From Puccinia triticina (lineage: Eukaryota; Basidiomycota; Pucciniomycetes; Pucciniales; Pucciniaceae): 64,000 nucleotides of DNA. The position numbers and the translations under genes were made by a program. Where the stretch lies: positions 4,402,001 to 4,466,000 of the forward strand of contig NC_070570.1 of NCBI RefSeq assembly GCF_026914185.1, given 5' to 3'. Under the pieces are notes generated by a model, which had not been told where the DNA came from, made no database searches, and worked only from the letters and a program-made list of their open reading frames with translations. This document shows positions 32,306 to 43,449 of this stretch, piece by piece. The number at the start of each line of letters is the position of its first letter. The stretch's first letter is position 1.

Positions 32306-33385
32306 GGATGACCTGGCCAACCTCCACTTTGGGCAAATCAACGTGGAAATGGCCAAGGGTGCTCCAATAGTGGATTTGGGTGCGTCCCACCATCTGTGTG
32401 GTGACATTTGTTTTTTCTTTAATTTTTGCTCATTCCCGTTCCCCGTTCCCCTTAAAGTAGCTACAAAAGGGAGTCCTGCCTTTATAACCGGCCAAGGAGA
32501 CCTTCAGTTCAGTGGTGTGGACAACCAACGTGTCACTATCCAAGGTGTGCTTTACTGTAAGCTTGCAAGGACCACAATTATATCTTTGGCCGCGATTTGC
32601 AAAGCTAACTCATATTTCACGTACGACGTAGAACATGACTGCTATGACATTTACAGCAAGACAGGTTCAAAACTTTTCTCGTGTCCGTTCATTGCGCAAC
32701 AAAACAAATGGATTTTCCCGCTGCCATTGCTTAACAATTCTGTCCAAGGAACTGTGCCTGCTTCCCCCCCTGTCAAAGCACAAAATTTGTTCCTTCTTTT
32801 CGTCCTATTACCACCCATGAGCAATTGCAACTAAAACCTCAATTTCTTATACCTGTTGATGTGCCAGTGGCTGAGAATTTGAGTGGTAAAGAGCTGACTG
32901 CGGCCGAGAAGACGCTAATGTACTGGAATTGCCTCTTCGGGCATGCTAGTTTGAGAAAGATCCGCAGGCTTTGCAAGTTTGGACAAGTTTTGGGTCTTCC
33001 GCGTGTGCTACCTAAGGGAGAAATCAAATGCGTGACCTGCACCATCAGTAAAAGTGTGCTGAAGAATAGGCTAACAACTACTGACAGTGACCTCAAGAGA
33101 CTTTCTATTATCTCGTGTGATATCATAGGTCCCTTCCAGGTCGCGACTTTCAGCGGGGGACAATTTGTCTTAACAATAAGGGACCTCGGGACGGGATATT
33201 TGGAGACAAAAGTCATGAAGACAAAGGACCAATCCTGCAACCTGTTGATTGCGACTATCAAACGGTGGGAACTGTGCACCAGGAGAAAAAGTCAAGACCA
33301 TCCGCAGTGACAAAGGTGGCGAGTTTAACAGTACAGTTTTCCTACAATTTCTTTCTGATAAAGGTATCACAGCTGAACGTGCATT
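32306..33385 (+). pseudogene. Copia protease and integrase fragment
   Basis: The protease active site reads IVDLGASHHLC, with Leu where Ser is usual (DSGA). A GAG-pre-integrase region (YWNCLFGHASLRKIRRLCKF, CVTCTISKS) leads to the integrase core: SCDIIGPF supplies the first Asp. At about 33273 the frame shifts; the second Asp lies in TIRSDKGGEF in the next frame. Homology ends at about 33385, so the catalytic Glu, reverse transcriptase and RNase H are absent. Confidence 0.85.
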
Positions 33386-33590
33386 AGGGGGATTCAGAGT
33401 TGGCCATGCATAGAGATGGCCCCGTGGGACCTGGGTACCGGTTGACACCCGGGTACCAGGTCAAATTTTAGCCAAATGCAGGCACCAGGTACCGCACCAG
33501 GCACCAACAGGCGGGTACCAGCGGTACTTTGGCCGGGTACCAGCGGTACTTGCCAATAAAAACAAAAAATGAAATCTTCTCAATTTAATT
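33386..33590. repeat. GGGTACC-rich repeat
   Basis: The motif GGGTACC or GGTACC recurs at short spacing between about 33430 and 33550, including two copies of GGGTACCAGCGGTACTT. It directly follows the point where Copia homology stops. Confidence 0.6.
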
Positions 33591-33830
33591 TCTAGATGAC
33601 TGGGTCCATTCTGGTCATCAAGAGGAGTAAAGACTCCCCTCGATGACCAGAGCAAACTGTTCATCACTCCTCTCATTGAACAGTTTGCTCCGGTCATTGA
33701 GGGAGTTCTTGCCTCTCGGTGACCGGAGCAGACCCGGTCATCAAGAGGATTACTTAATCCCCTCAACATCTGGGTCTGCTCCAATCATCAAGAGGCAAGC
33801 ACTCCTCTCAATGACCGGAATAAAGTAAAA
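33591..33830. repeat. Chain of hairpins built on GGTCATCAAGAGG / GACCGG motifs
   Basis: At least three adjacent inverted repeats are visible: GGTCATCAAGAGGAG with CTCCCCTCGATGACC, AGCAAACTGTTCA with TGAACAGTTTGCT, and CAGACCC with GGGTCTG. They share the GGTCAT...GAGG core. This is probably a non-autonomous element; its exact ends were not fixed. Confidence 0.55.
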
Positions 33831-33964
33831 CCATAGTACCATAGCAACATCAGACCTCTCAGATTCTCACTCCACTCCATCATGAGTTTTAACCATTTAT
33901 AATAGAAACAATTCAAGAAAAACTGGCAGCTTTTTGGTACACTCCCTGAAAATAAATATAAATT

Positions 33965-34231
33965 CACTGCAAAAATAACTTGGTCAACTGCTTGCAGTTG
34001 ACATGCAGGATACTCAAGCCAAGCTGCCATTGTAACTCCACATGAATGCAGAAGTGCCTTTGTTGGCACAGTCACTGTGCAAGGTGCACAGTGACTGTGC
34101 AAGGTGCACAGTGACTGTGCATTGAAGCTTGGGTTGAGTCAAACCTTGAGTAAGGCTGGTGTAACACCACAAGCTTCCTCAGAGTTGCCGCATGTCAACT
34201 GCTCACATTTGACACAGTTTTTTTTGCAGTG
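33965..34231. mobile_element. 267-bp CACTG-ended MITE (copy 2)
   Basis: Nearly the same sequence as 1657-1903, including CACTGCAAAA and TTTTGCAGTG ends and the GTCAACTGCTTGCAGTTGAC palindrome. It differs by an extra copy of a short GTGACTGTGCAAGGTGCACA unit in the middle. The flanks (ATT, AAA) no longer match. Confidence 0.8.
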
Positions 34232-34849
34232 AAAGATAGTTTTGGAGAAACCAACAAGGTATGGGTTCAAAAAGAGGTTGAAAATCATGATCTTTGAAAC
34301 ATGAGAAACTTTGGTAATAATTGAGGATAAATTAAACCTTGTCATTAAATTGGCCTTGTTTTCAGAATAGGTATGGCATAAATTTTACACATACATTACA
34401 CAATACATCAAGTATTGTTCCAGGTCATTTCAGGATATTTTGTAGCAGACATTAATGCTGCCTTCAAACCAGCATCTAAATGAGATCCAACCAAATCTAT
34501 GACCGAGTTCAGAGATGGCACTTGCATGCAAGTGCTGAGCAAACTCCCATGGTGTCAACTCCTAGTGGCTCCAACCTAAAGCTGTGACCCGAACCCCGAG
34601 CCTCGTGTGTTTTCATGGGTGGTACCACCCGGGTGTTGGTCTACGGGATGGGTCCCTGGAAACACCCGAACACCCGGGTGTTTTTGAAACAAATAATTGG
34701 GGGGGGGAAGGGCAGATTGCCCTTGTTTTTTGAGCTTGGATGCTTGTTTTTTGAGCCTAGGGCTTTAAGTTTCATTTAACTTTGTTTTGTAGGTTTTTTG
34801 GCGGAAGCCAAGAGACAACAATTAAGAGGGAAGAAAAGAAAAAAGACAA
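34232..34849. other. Repeat-derived spacer with CACCCGGGTG palindromes
   Basis: About 34600-34690 repeats CACCCGGGTG and ACACCCG. TTGCATGCAA near 34525 is a 10-bp palindrome. No gene is seen. Confidence 0.4.
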
Positions 34850-35345
34850 TCAAAGAACAGGGCTGTCAAAGAATTTGTTCCAGCCTTTGACACAGAGAAG
34901 CTGTTTGATGGTACCCGGACTGAGTGAAGAGCGGGACCACGAGCAGACCCGACGTCTGTTTGAGAAAACACGTTCCGATGCAGCACTTGTAGCTGGTATG
35001 GCTAGATAGCATCGAGCCATTCTAGACAACATCGGAAAATTTTGCTGTTGACCGCTCCAGTAAGCAAGGATTTTACTACCTTTGGGCGCGGGGTCTTCTG
35101 CCAGATATCGCTTGATCTCCACTTCATTTGTTTCCCCTGGAGCGGCAGTATCATAAAACTCAGCCGAAAAGAGATCACATGTTGTTGATTTTGCTGGAGC
35201 TCTAGTATTACTAGGATGAGAAGTTGGATTTGTGTTCGGAGTATTGCTCTTGTACTTGATATCGAATTCGTTTGCGGCATCGGAAAATATTTGAAGAACT
35301 TGCTCGGATGAGATCTGTGCCAATTTTTCGGATGCTTGGTGCCCA
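34850..35345 (-). pseudogene. hAT transposase C-terminal dimerisation region
   Basis: The frame holds EVEIKRYLAEDPAP, ILAYWSGQQQNFPMLSRMAR and LAIPATSAASERVFSNRRR, followed by LSPGTIKQLLCVKGW. This is the classical hAT C-terminal dimerisation signature (YW...P.LS..A...L.IPATSA.SER.FS). Catalytic core and N-terminal BED finger are absent, so it is a remnant. Confidence 0.9.
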
Positions 35346-35970
35346 CAGCAACAAGCAAACGGAGTTGTCTTGCCAAAGGCTAAGCAGGAGGTATTTGTTA
35401 AGGAATGGAGCAGTCTATGTATACTTACTTACCTGAGTAGTTTGACCACGGAGAAGAGGCTTTATGCTCGGTTTCACCCGCCGACAGTGGCGTGTTACCA
35501 TAGCAGGAGTTTCATTGAAGGTTTGGTATCTATCAATCTCCCCAAAACTATTCACGCCACAACACGGCGGGGTCATATAAAGATGGATTTCCCAATCGCA
35601 GGGGACTAACTCAAGTCAATTCTCCCGCCGAGATCAACTTCAACCCATGCCAGATTGTTCTACACCCACCTTCATTTCCTCGGATAGCCCATCAGATTTA
35701 TACACCACTCTACAACTCATTCATCTAGAACCTCCGGCCAATGGCTCTGAATTCATCCAAAGGGAATTCTACTGCGACAAAATTCATTATTCTCGACATA
35801 GTCGCATGAAAATTATTGATTGTTCAATGTCTGCGTGTGATATAAATAAGGCACTAAAGACCAGATAATTTAAGTAAATGGGCGGTATATTGTTCAAGCC
35901 GGGCAATCTGGCATGATGATTGAGTATCATAGGCGGTCCGCGTCTTGAGGCAGGATGATGGGAAAAGGGC
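35346..35970. other. Spacer, no gene supported
   Basis: Lies between the hAT remnant and the 3' end of the mutarotase gene. The small plus-strand open frames lack ATG-to-stop or splice support. Confidence 0.4.
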
Positions 35971-37295
35971 TCATATATGAGCAATAAGCTCTTGGGAGCC
36001 TTTCCAAACTCCCTTCGGCTCGAGCGAGACAAAGCTGGTTTGGCCAGGCTCGATGCAGACGAACCGTTTCCAGCCTTCGTTTTCCATGTCAGCCATCGCG
36101 TTGCTCTTGGCCTCATGGGGGTTCCAGACGGTCAACTGGAGAGAGAGCGGAAGGAAAAAAGAGCGGTCGATTGCGACCTTCAGAGCCCAGGAGTATTCAG
36201 GATAGATAGATAGGAGGGCTCACATCGGGGAGTCCTTCCGTCTTGATTGTCATCTTCTTTCCATGCCCCAAATCGACTTCGATCACCGATGGTACGTCAC
36301 GATATACTCGATCAACCTCCCCCTGTAGGAAGTCTACAGTCTCTCGATCCTCGATTGCCACCGCGCCCTGTGCCACTTTATCGGCAAACGACAATCCTTT
36401 CAGAGGTCCTAGACGGACGTCCTGTGGTGTGCCTTGGGTGGGCAAACAGAGGTAGGTGTGCAGGAGAGCTTGGAACTCTAGACTGGACTCGGACGGATTG
36501 GTGACCTCGAGGCTGGTCACCAGACTTTGCTGGTAGATCTTGACCTTGTAGAGACAATCGAAGGCTGGCTTGAAGACTTTTTCGACCTCGCTATTTTTAG
36601 AGCTTAAGCCTGTACTCAAGATCATCAACATCACGGAATGGCAAATCAGCCCAATTTGCGTATTACAGCGAGCGGATTCGGTGAGGGCTAGAAGACTCAA
36701 CTGAAGCGGGCTTCTACCCAATCACTTCCTTCTTCCATTCCCTCGAATGACCACTTCGTGTTTCGTGCAAAGCCGTGTTGCGTGAGACTTGAATATGGTT
36801 CCCTTGAAGGTGGAGGACCAAAGACTACATAGCGTGGAGAAACTTAAAAACGGGTGCACTCCTTTCGCTGAGGTCTATGTTTTGTTTTCGATAACAACTC
36901 CACCAACCTGGGAAACAAATAGGGATTCCTCCTCTTCAATCAAACACATGCAGTAGTCCAGACGAGATGAGATGAGGATAAGCGTCTCGTTAGAAAACAT
37001 TCGACAGCTGATAGAAAACGAGCCAGTGGTTTCAGATGCACATACCTAATGGCAGCCGGTCCAGAGATCGAAGAAGCTGAAGACAAGAACAGCTGGTCCT
37101 GACCCTGGACTTTCCACGAGTCTTGTAAGTAGCACAGGTTAGGGAACGAAAGATTTGTAAGTATTTCGAGTCAAGTTTCAGGACATGACAGCCAGTTTGG
37201 TCCTTCTTACACACGTGTGCCCCATGGAGTGCGATCGCGACATGAGCGAGCGAGGTCTGGATGATGATTGAGGATTGAGTCCTGGTGTAGCCCAT
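35971..37295 (-). CDS. Glucose-6-phosphate 1-epimerase (D-hexose-6-phosphate mutarotase)
   Basis: The enzyme interconverts alpha and beta anomers of hexose 6-phosphates in the cytosol (YMR099C type). Exons read: 37295-37211 (ALHGAHV), 37121-37046 (SWKVQGQDQLFL, ending AIR), a short exon encoding GGIPICFP, 36787-36712 (LTQHGFARNTKWSFEG, ending WVEARF), 36609-36224 (VFKPAFDCLYKVKIY, SLEVTNPS, FQALLHTYL, EVDRVYRDV), and 36135-35971 (VWNPHEAKSNAMADMENEGW, VCIEPG). The catalytic-region HGFAR, the LLHTYL motif and the Glu of IEPG are all present. Introns are GT-AG. The middle, where FPxFG is expected, is not fully resolved and could contain a small indel or a missed exon. Confidence 0.88.
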
Positions 37296-38095
37296 GTTGG
37301 AATTGTTGATTTGTCGTCTTTCGGTTCACTTGGATGTATTCCTTGCAGATTGCTCTCCTCCCTCTGGCCCGAGCTTAACTAACCCTCTCGATCGGAGGGT
37401 CGGGGGGGCCCGACCCCGCGTCCCGAAGGGACGCTCTCCAAAGGAGAGGCTTACTTGTAAAGTCGGACCCGCGGCCTGAGGACAGTCAAATTTTGGCAGA
37501 GAAATGATAAAAAATAAACTCAGCACAAAGTTAAAAATAAATAAATGAACTCTCTTCAATGCCTTTTGGCACAGTTGTAGCTGCCCATCTTGAGCATCTG
37601 CTGGATTTTTTTGGGGGAAATTCGGCCATAAATGGCCTGCTCAGCAGCTATTTTTGCAAGAGCACTTACACATTTGGGAAATTAGATTTTGATGACCCGC
37701 CGGATTCCACTCTTGTCGGATCAGGGAGAGTCCCACGGCTCTTGAAGTATTAAAGTGTATTTTTAATGAAATATGTACATATTTGCAATTGGTGGCGCTT
37801 ATGGCTTATGATGTATGCATTTTGCTATTTATGCCATAAGGAGCGGATCGATCCGAGAGTTTATCTGGGCCTGCATTGGGCGGATCACTCCAATGCCCAA
37901 TACTCATCCATCCCCACAGTTTCCTAATGCTATGGAAATGTGGAGCTTTGAGGGCTGTATACCAAAAAACCACAAGCTTTTCAATGGTCTGGGAGGCGTG
38001 ACCAGAATCAGAGCACTTGTGGGTGATTTGGGGGTTGTAATGCCCTCCCCATCCAAATGGCTGGTTGCACTCACGCAAGATTTGGGACATTATAT
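37296..38095. other. Spacer with a GC-rich palindrome
   Basis: About 37378-37455 is a GC-rich hairpin of the dispersed family (CTCTCGATCGGAGGGTCGGG...CTCTCCAAAGGAGAGG), 80 bp upstream of the mutarotase start. The remainder shows no gene. Confidence 0.45.
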
Positions 38096-38290
38096 TCAAG
38101 TCCCTCCTTCGGAGGCGCTTCGCGCCTCCTCGGAAGGAGGGGACTTGTGTTAAGTTAGCCTCTGGCCTAGGCTAGCTTAGCTAAGCCTCTCCAAGGAGGC
38201 GCGCAGCGTCAGAAGGGACTTCCGAACTTAACACAAGTCCCCTGCTGCGGGGCGTGCCAGCCAGTTCGCTGGCTGAGGAGACTTGCCCCT
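38096..38290. repeat. Cluster of nested GC-rich palindromes
   Basis: First hairpin: AAGTCCCTCCTTCGGAGGCG with CGCCTCCTCGGAAGGAGGGG across about 38098-38150. A second, looser set spans about 38190-38285, including GCCAGCCAGTTCGCTGGC. TTAAGTTAG and CTAGCTTAGCTAAGC lie between. Related hairpins are at 20.6, 37.4 and 47.1 kb. Confidence 0.65.
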
Positions 38291-39666
38291 TGAGCATCCA
38301 CATCCGTGGCTAGATTAGCCTGGGCTAACTAGCTTGGATTACGATTGGAATAGGATAATCCGATTGGCCATCCGCATGGATGGGGATTAGCGGCTCCGAG
38401 TGTCGGAGGTTATGTGTTTAGGTGCCTATATGTTATGTGTTTGGCACCTAAACACATAAAGTTCATCCTAACAAGCATGATGCATATTCACTTTGGGATT
38501 AGTCCCAGGATTAGTGGGGTCTACATTTAGAGCATTCGCATTGGTGCGGGTGTAACTCAAGGAGTAACAAATCTGCTTACTCCCGGATTAGTGCTAATCC
38601 TGCCCGGCAACCGCATCGGTGCAGGATAGAAAGCCGTGTAAGTATGTGGTATGCACCTACAGTTTATGTAAGCTGTGTTTGGTGCATACTTTTGGGTGGG
38701 AAGGAGTGTCTGCATGCAGTGCTTAGAGCATCCGCATCCGTGGCTAGATTAGCCTGGGCTAACTAGCTCGGATTACGATTTGAATAGGCTAATCCAATCG
38801 GCCATCTGCATGGGAGGGGATTAGCGGGTCCGAGGCTGTCGGAGGTTATGTGTTTAGGTGCCTATATGTTATGTGTTTGGCACCTAAAAACATAAAGTTC
38901 ATGCTGAAAAGCATGATGAATATTCAATTTGATCTTAGTCCCAGGATTAGTGGGGTCTACATTTATATCCCACTAGCTCCAAATGGAGCTCCGGGTCAAG
39001 TTGATCCAACCCGATGCGGGTGCGGGGCCAAAATAAGTGCCCTAATCCGGGCTAACTTAGCGCCCGGTGTGGATGGTCTTACTCCCAGGATTAGCAAGGA
39101 GTAACTTTACTCCCGCTTACTCCAAATCGTACTCCCGGGAGGAGTTGAGTCCAATTAAATCGGACCCGATGCAGTTGCCAAGGAGGATTAGTTACGCTAA
39201 TCCTCCCTTAATCCGCAACCGATGCGGATGCTCTTAGACCCCACTAGCTCCAAACGGAGCTCCGGGCTAAGTTGATCCCCGGTTGATCCAACCCGATGCG
39301 GGTGCGGGGTCAAACTAAGTGCCCTAATCCGGGCTAACTTAGCGCCCGGTGCGGATGGTCTGAGCATCCGCATTGGTTGCGGATTAAGGGAGGATTAGCG
39401 TAACTAATCCTCCTTGGCAACCACATTCGGTCCAATCTAATCGGACTAAACTCCTCCCGGGGGTACGATTTGGAGTAAGTGGGAGTAAATTTACTACTTG
39501 CTAATCGCGCTGCATGCATATTCACCACCAGGAAAAATAAATTGTTGAGAGCATCCGCATCCGTTGCTAAGTTAGTCTGGACTAACTACATAGCTTGGAT
39601 TACGGTCGGAGTACATAAGCTAATCCAAGTGGCTGACTGCATTGGTGTAGATTGGGAGGTCCGAGG

Positions 39667-40296
39667 AGGACCCAGGAAAGCCCCTATGGAACACAGTAAC
39701 CTAAATTCCCATATTTTTGAAAAATTCATAAATTTTTGGGGCTCATTCATACACGTTTTGTGTGTAGGTTCAGAGATTGGTCTAAGAATTCATACAAATT
39801 TTGTGCCTACGTTTTTTTGGACAGCATTGATGCTGCTGCCAAGGGGGGGGAAAGAAAAGAAAAAAAACTGGGAACCAGACTGCTGTAACTGTTGAGGGGG
39901 GGGGGGGGGGGAATGGGGTCACTTGGGCAGGGTTATTAAGAAGGACAGAAAGTGGGATGCAACCTGTGGATGGATTGGGTGGCGCAGGGGGAGGTGGATT
40001 GATATACTTTGTATATAATTGTGGCGGTGGTACTGGAGCCGCAGCCAGAGGGTAGACTTGATTCAGACTGAAAAATCATTACAGACAAGGCTTTCAACCT
40101 TAGCTTGAGCCCCTGATTCTCATACATTTTTGGTTACTACCCCCCTTGCCCTCAGAAAAAATTCATACAATTGAGGTGAGTACCTTTACCAGCCAAAATG
40201 ACCATTCATACATCTGGGGTGCGTAGGTTTTTTGGTTTTTGACAAAAAAATCATACATTTTGGTTACTGTGTTCCATAGGGGCTTTCCTGGGTCCT
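39667..40296. mobile_element. 630-bp TIR element nested inside a GAGCATCC element
   Basis: The ends are inverted copies beginning AGGACCCAGGAAAGCCCC and extending through GGAACACAGTAACC, at least 34 bp. The interrupted host sequence (GTCCGAGGCTGTCGG) is intact in another copy near 38830, which shows the empty site. GAGG flanks both sides, with four extra bases (GTCT) on the right. The interior has a run of 16 G at 39896-39911. Confidence 0.8.
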
Positions 40297-41002
40297 GTCT
40301 GAGGCTGTCGGAGATTATGCAATTAGGTACCTGTATGGTATGTGTTTGGCACCTAAACACATAGAGTTCATGCCATTGAGCATGATGCATATTCATTTTA
40401 GAGTTTAGTCCGAGGACTACACCTGGGGAGTACCTCCACAGGGACATCAATTGGAATCCACAAGGATTCCACAATGAACCCGTGCAGCAGGCGGACCAGC
40501 GGCTCCTGGTCCACACGCCCACGTGCTCACCACCAATTTGATCCGGGGGGTATCCACAGGATCACCTCAACAAATCCACAGAAGCCTTGGGCTTTCCATG
40601 GGCACAGCGAGGACTCCTCGTGATACAAACAAGAGACCCCGGCCACAGCAGCCTCACCATGAGTCAAATGGTTGGCTCTAAGTGGATCCTTGGTGAGCTT
40701 CACAGCACCCTGAGCTTGTCCGTGGTATCCACTTGGGGAGGAAGGGGCACCATACTAAATCCAATGGATATCATGTCATAAATTTGTACCGCCAGGGTCC
40801 CAAGCTGCTGCATTGCAATCACTTGCCCGTGCAACATGAGAAAAAATAACAATCACAAGAAAGGAAAGCATGCAGAGAGAGAGAGCAACAGGGTGAAAAA
40901 AACAAGAATGAAGGATATTACAGAGGAAAAAGGCTGTCAGCCCCCCAGGAAAAAGAAGAAGAGCGAGACGCACAGCCATCCGCAAGCTCCTCTTGCCCAC
41001 CA

Positions 41003-41822
41003 TCACAGCAGCACACACAATCTGGGCAAGCCCGGCCGCTTGTTGTGGGCATGCCCACCGTAGTCGTTTTTGACAAGCTCCATTTCCACCTGGTGGTTGA
41101 GGCTGGCCTTGTTCAGCTTGGCCAGGGACGCATTGACCTGGCAGCAGTTCCTGACCACCAAGCCGAGCAAGCCGTGGAGCGCAAGGCCGAGCTCGGTGTG
41201 CTTGGCGTCCTTGTCAGGGCCGTGGTGGTCGAGAGCCTCGTAGGCGCTGATCAGCAGCCGGTGATGGTTGGTGTGGGGTGTAGGACTGAGGAGAGCAGTG
41301 CTGCCCACGAGGGACGAGCTTGCACGTGTTGGCGGACGGGCTGCTGCTGCTGAGCGGGTGAGGGTATTGCTTAGCTTGGCCAAAGAGAGCTGCCGATGGC
41401 CCAGGACCCGCTGGGATTGGAGCAGCTTCGAGGAGGCGCCCAAGCTCAAGGAGCGGTTTTCGGCGTGTTGGCTGGGCAAGGAGGTTTTTTCTTGGTATGT
41501 GCTCCTCAGCAGTTGCGCGAACGGCTTCGGCTGGAGGACCCCCCCTCCAGAAGCACCTCCTCTCAACGTCTGGTCTTGCTCGCCTATCAGTGTGGAGAGG
41601 GGCGAGCTGAGGATGAGGCTGCTTGGATGGGCGCTGATCCGGGAGGCAGCGCGAGCCAATCGGAGGTGGATGTCCTGATGATCTGTGTGTGTGTGTGTGT
41701 GTTGAAATGGATGAGTCAGTTGGCTAGTGTGAGTGGCTTTCGAGACAACACCACTAACTTTCTGATTTCCATTTGCTTGTCCGACTCCTTGACCCGGCCG
41801 AATCCGCCTTGCGCGGCAGCAT
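41003..41822 (-). CDS. Two-exon gene, 247-aa protein of unknown function
   Basis: ATG at 41822; exon 1 is 41822-41759, intron 41758-41683 (GTTAGT donor, CACACAG acceptor), exon 2 is 41682-41003. The two exons total exactly 248 codons. The N-terminus is basic and Ser-rich (PRKADSAGSRSRTSKWK). Later segments look ordered and helical: SSLILSSPLSTLIGEQD, FAQLLRSTYQEK, LLISAYEALDHHG, and ELGLALHGLLGLVVRNCCQV with LAKLNKASLNHQVEMEL. The G+C content and codon use differ from the AT-rich surroundings. It lies within the inner inverted arms of the nested element array. I do not recognise the family; it could be a captured host gene or an element-encoded protein. Confidence 0.55.
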
Positions 41823-43106
41823 AGACTGGGTGTTCGTGTATGTGGTGGTGGAAGTCTGGTCGGCTGGGATTGGCAGGACTCCCTGGGCAAGCCAGAAAAG
41901 GGCTGTGGGAGTGGGTAACGCTGGGGGCTGCTGCTGCTGCTGGCTGGGTGTGTGATCCGGGCGTGCTGGCAGTGGAGGTGATGGTGGTGCTGGTTGAGGT
42001 GGGGGTAATCGGGGCTTACCTTGCCACAAGGGGACTTGGTTGTTTTTTTTTTTTGGATAAAGCAAAGGAAACCTAACCGGGTGGAGCCGTTTGACAGTGA
42101 TGAGACCCACAATGGCTGCGCTACAAGCATATGTAAAAGCATAAGTGGAGCAGCTGTGGAATCAGCATCACAGAAATTGACAAGTGTGGCTTCCACAGCA
42201 CACAAAAGCTACTCTTGTGGACTCCACCGCAAATAAATTGACTCGCGGGGAGTCCACTGAAGTTTTCTTGTCGGAGCAACAAGGATCCAAGACCCCTGTC
42301 CATTTCCGACGGGGAGCCCACAATTGCCGGGGGCACGGTGAATTCCACGTTGGTTTCATCAATCTGGTGTCACCCGTTGGATCCACACTGCCTCGCGGTA
42401 AGAAGTACCCCCGCCGTGTAGTGGGGGCTAGATTTATACCCCACTAGCTCCAAACCAAGCTCCGGGTCAAGTTGATCCCCAGTTGATCCAACCCGATGCG
42501 GTTGCGGGGTCAAACTAAGTGCCCTAATCCGGGCTAACTTAGCACCCAGTGCGGATGGTCTCACTGGACTACAGGTAACATCAGCCTAAGTCCACTGAGC
42601 TACCCACCAGTTGCACAGTTGGCCGCATGTACAGCCCCCTGTAGGAAACAAAGGGGTCATTGTAGCTTATTTGTGGTAGTGCCAGAGCTGGAAAAAAGTG
42701 ACAGCCATTGTTGCTTGATGTCACCTGATGTCTGGTGACAATTGATTTTTCCTGGTGCACATGCATGCAGACACTCCTCCCCACCCAAAAGTATGCACAA
42801 AACACAGCTTACATAAGCTGTAGGTGCATACAACATACTTACTCATCAATTAAGCCCGCACCAATGCGGTTGACCACCCGGATTAGCGCTAATCTGCTAC
42901 TCCTTGAGTTACACCCGCACCAATGCGGATGCTCTAAGAGCATCCGCATTTGGCACTCAGTTAGCCCGGACTAGGGCACTTAGTCCACCCCCGCATCCGC
43001 ATTGGCTCGGATCAACTTGGGATCAACTAGACCCAGAGCTCTGTTTGGAGCTAGTGGGGTCTATATGTAGACCCCATTAGTCCTTGGACTAAACACACAA
43101 TGGATA

Positions 43107-43232
43107 GGACGGTTCACGTAGGGCCAAAATCAGCAAGACCAAAATTTATCCCACGGTCCCAGCCAATTTGGCTGGGAAGGCTTGCTGATTTATAACATCA
43201 GCAGGGTTAAAAAATCCCTACGTGAACCGTCC
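43107..43232. mobile_element. 126-bp MITE with 17-bp perfect TIRs
   Basis: GGACGGTTCACGTAGGG at the left and its exact reverse complement at the right. A second hairpin (CCCAGCCAATTTGGCTGGG) lies in the middle. It interrupts a GAGCATCC-type element copy near its internal end. Confidence 0.8.
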
Positions 43233-43449
43233 CAATATTCAACATGCTCATAAGCATGAGATCTATGTGTTTAGGTGCCAAACACATAACATACAGGCAC
43301 CTAAACACATAACCTCCGACAGGCTACAGCCTTGGACCCGCTAATCCCCACCCATGCAGTCGGCCGATTGGATTAGCTTATTCCAAGCGTAATCCAAGCT
43401 AGTTAGTCCATGCTAACTTAGCCACCAATGCTGATGCTCTTAAGACCTA

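Larger units (their letters stand above)
38292..43442. mobile_element. Nested array of GAGCATCCGCAT-ended (Tourist/PIF-like) elements
   Basis: Starts with the end motif GAGCATCC(G/A)CAT lie at 38292, 38530, 38726, 39362, 39549 and 42938. Reverse-complement ends lie at 39234, 42934 and 43439. Several ends abut TTA or TAA, fitting a 3-bp TWA target. Arms at 38530-38722 and 42765-42934 are inverted copies of each other, as are 39549 onward and 43240-43439. Copies share modules such as GGTTATGTGTTTAGGTGCC. No transposase of this family is present. Confidence 0.75.

Noticed and set aside
41004..42205. 400-aa single-exon reading of the minus ORF
   Set aside because: Residues from the region above 41682 are low-complexity and cross a good intron; the two-exon 247-aa model is cleaner.
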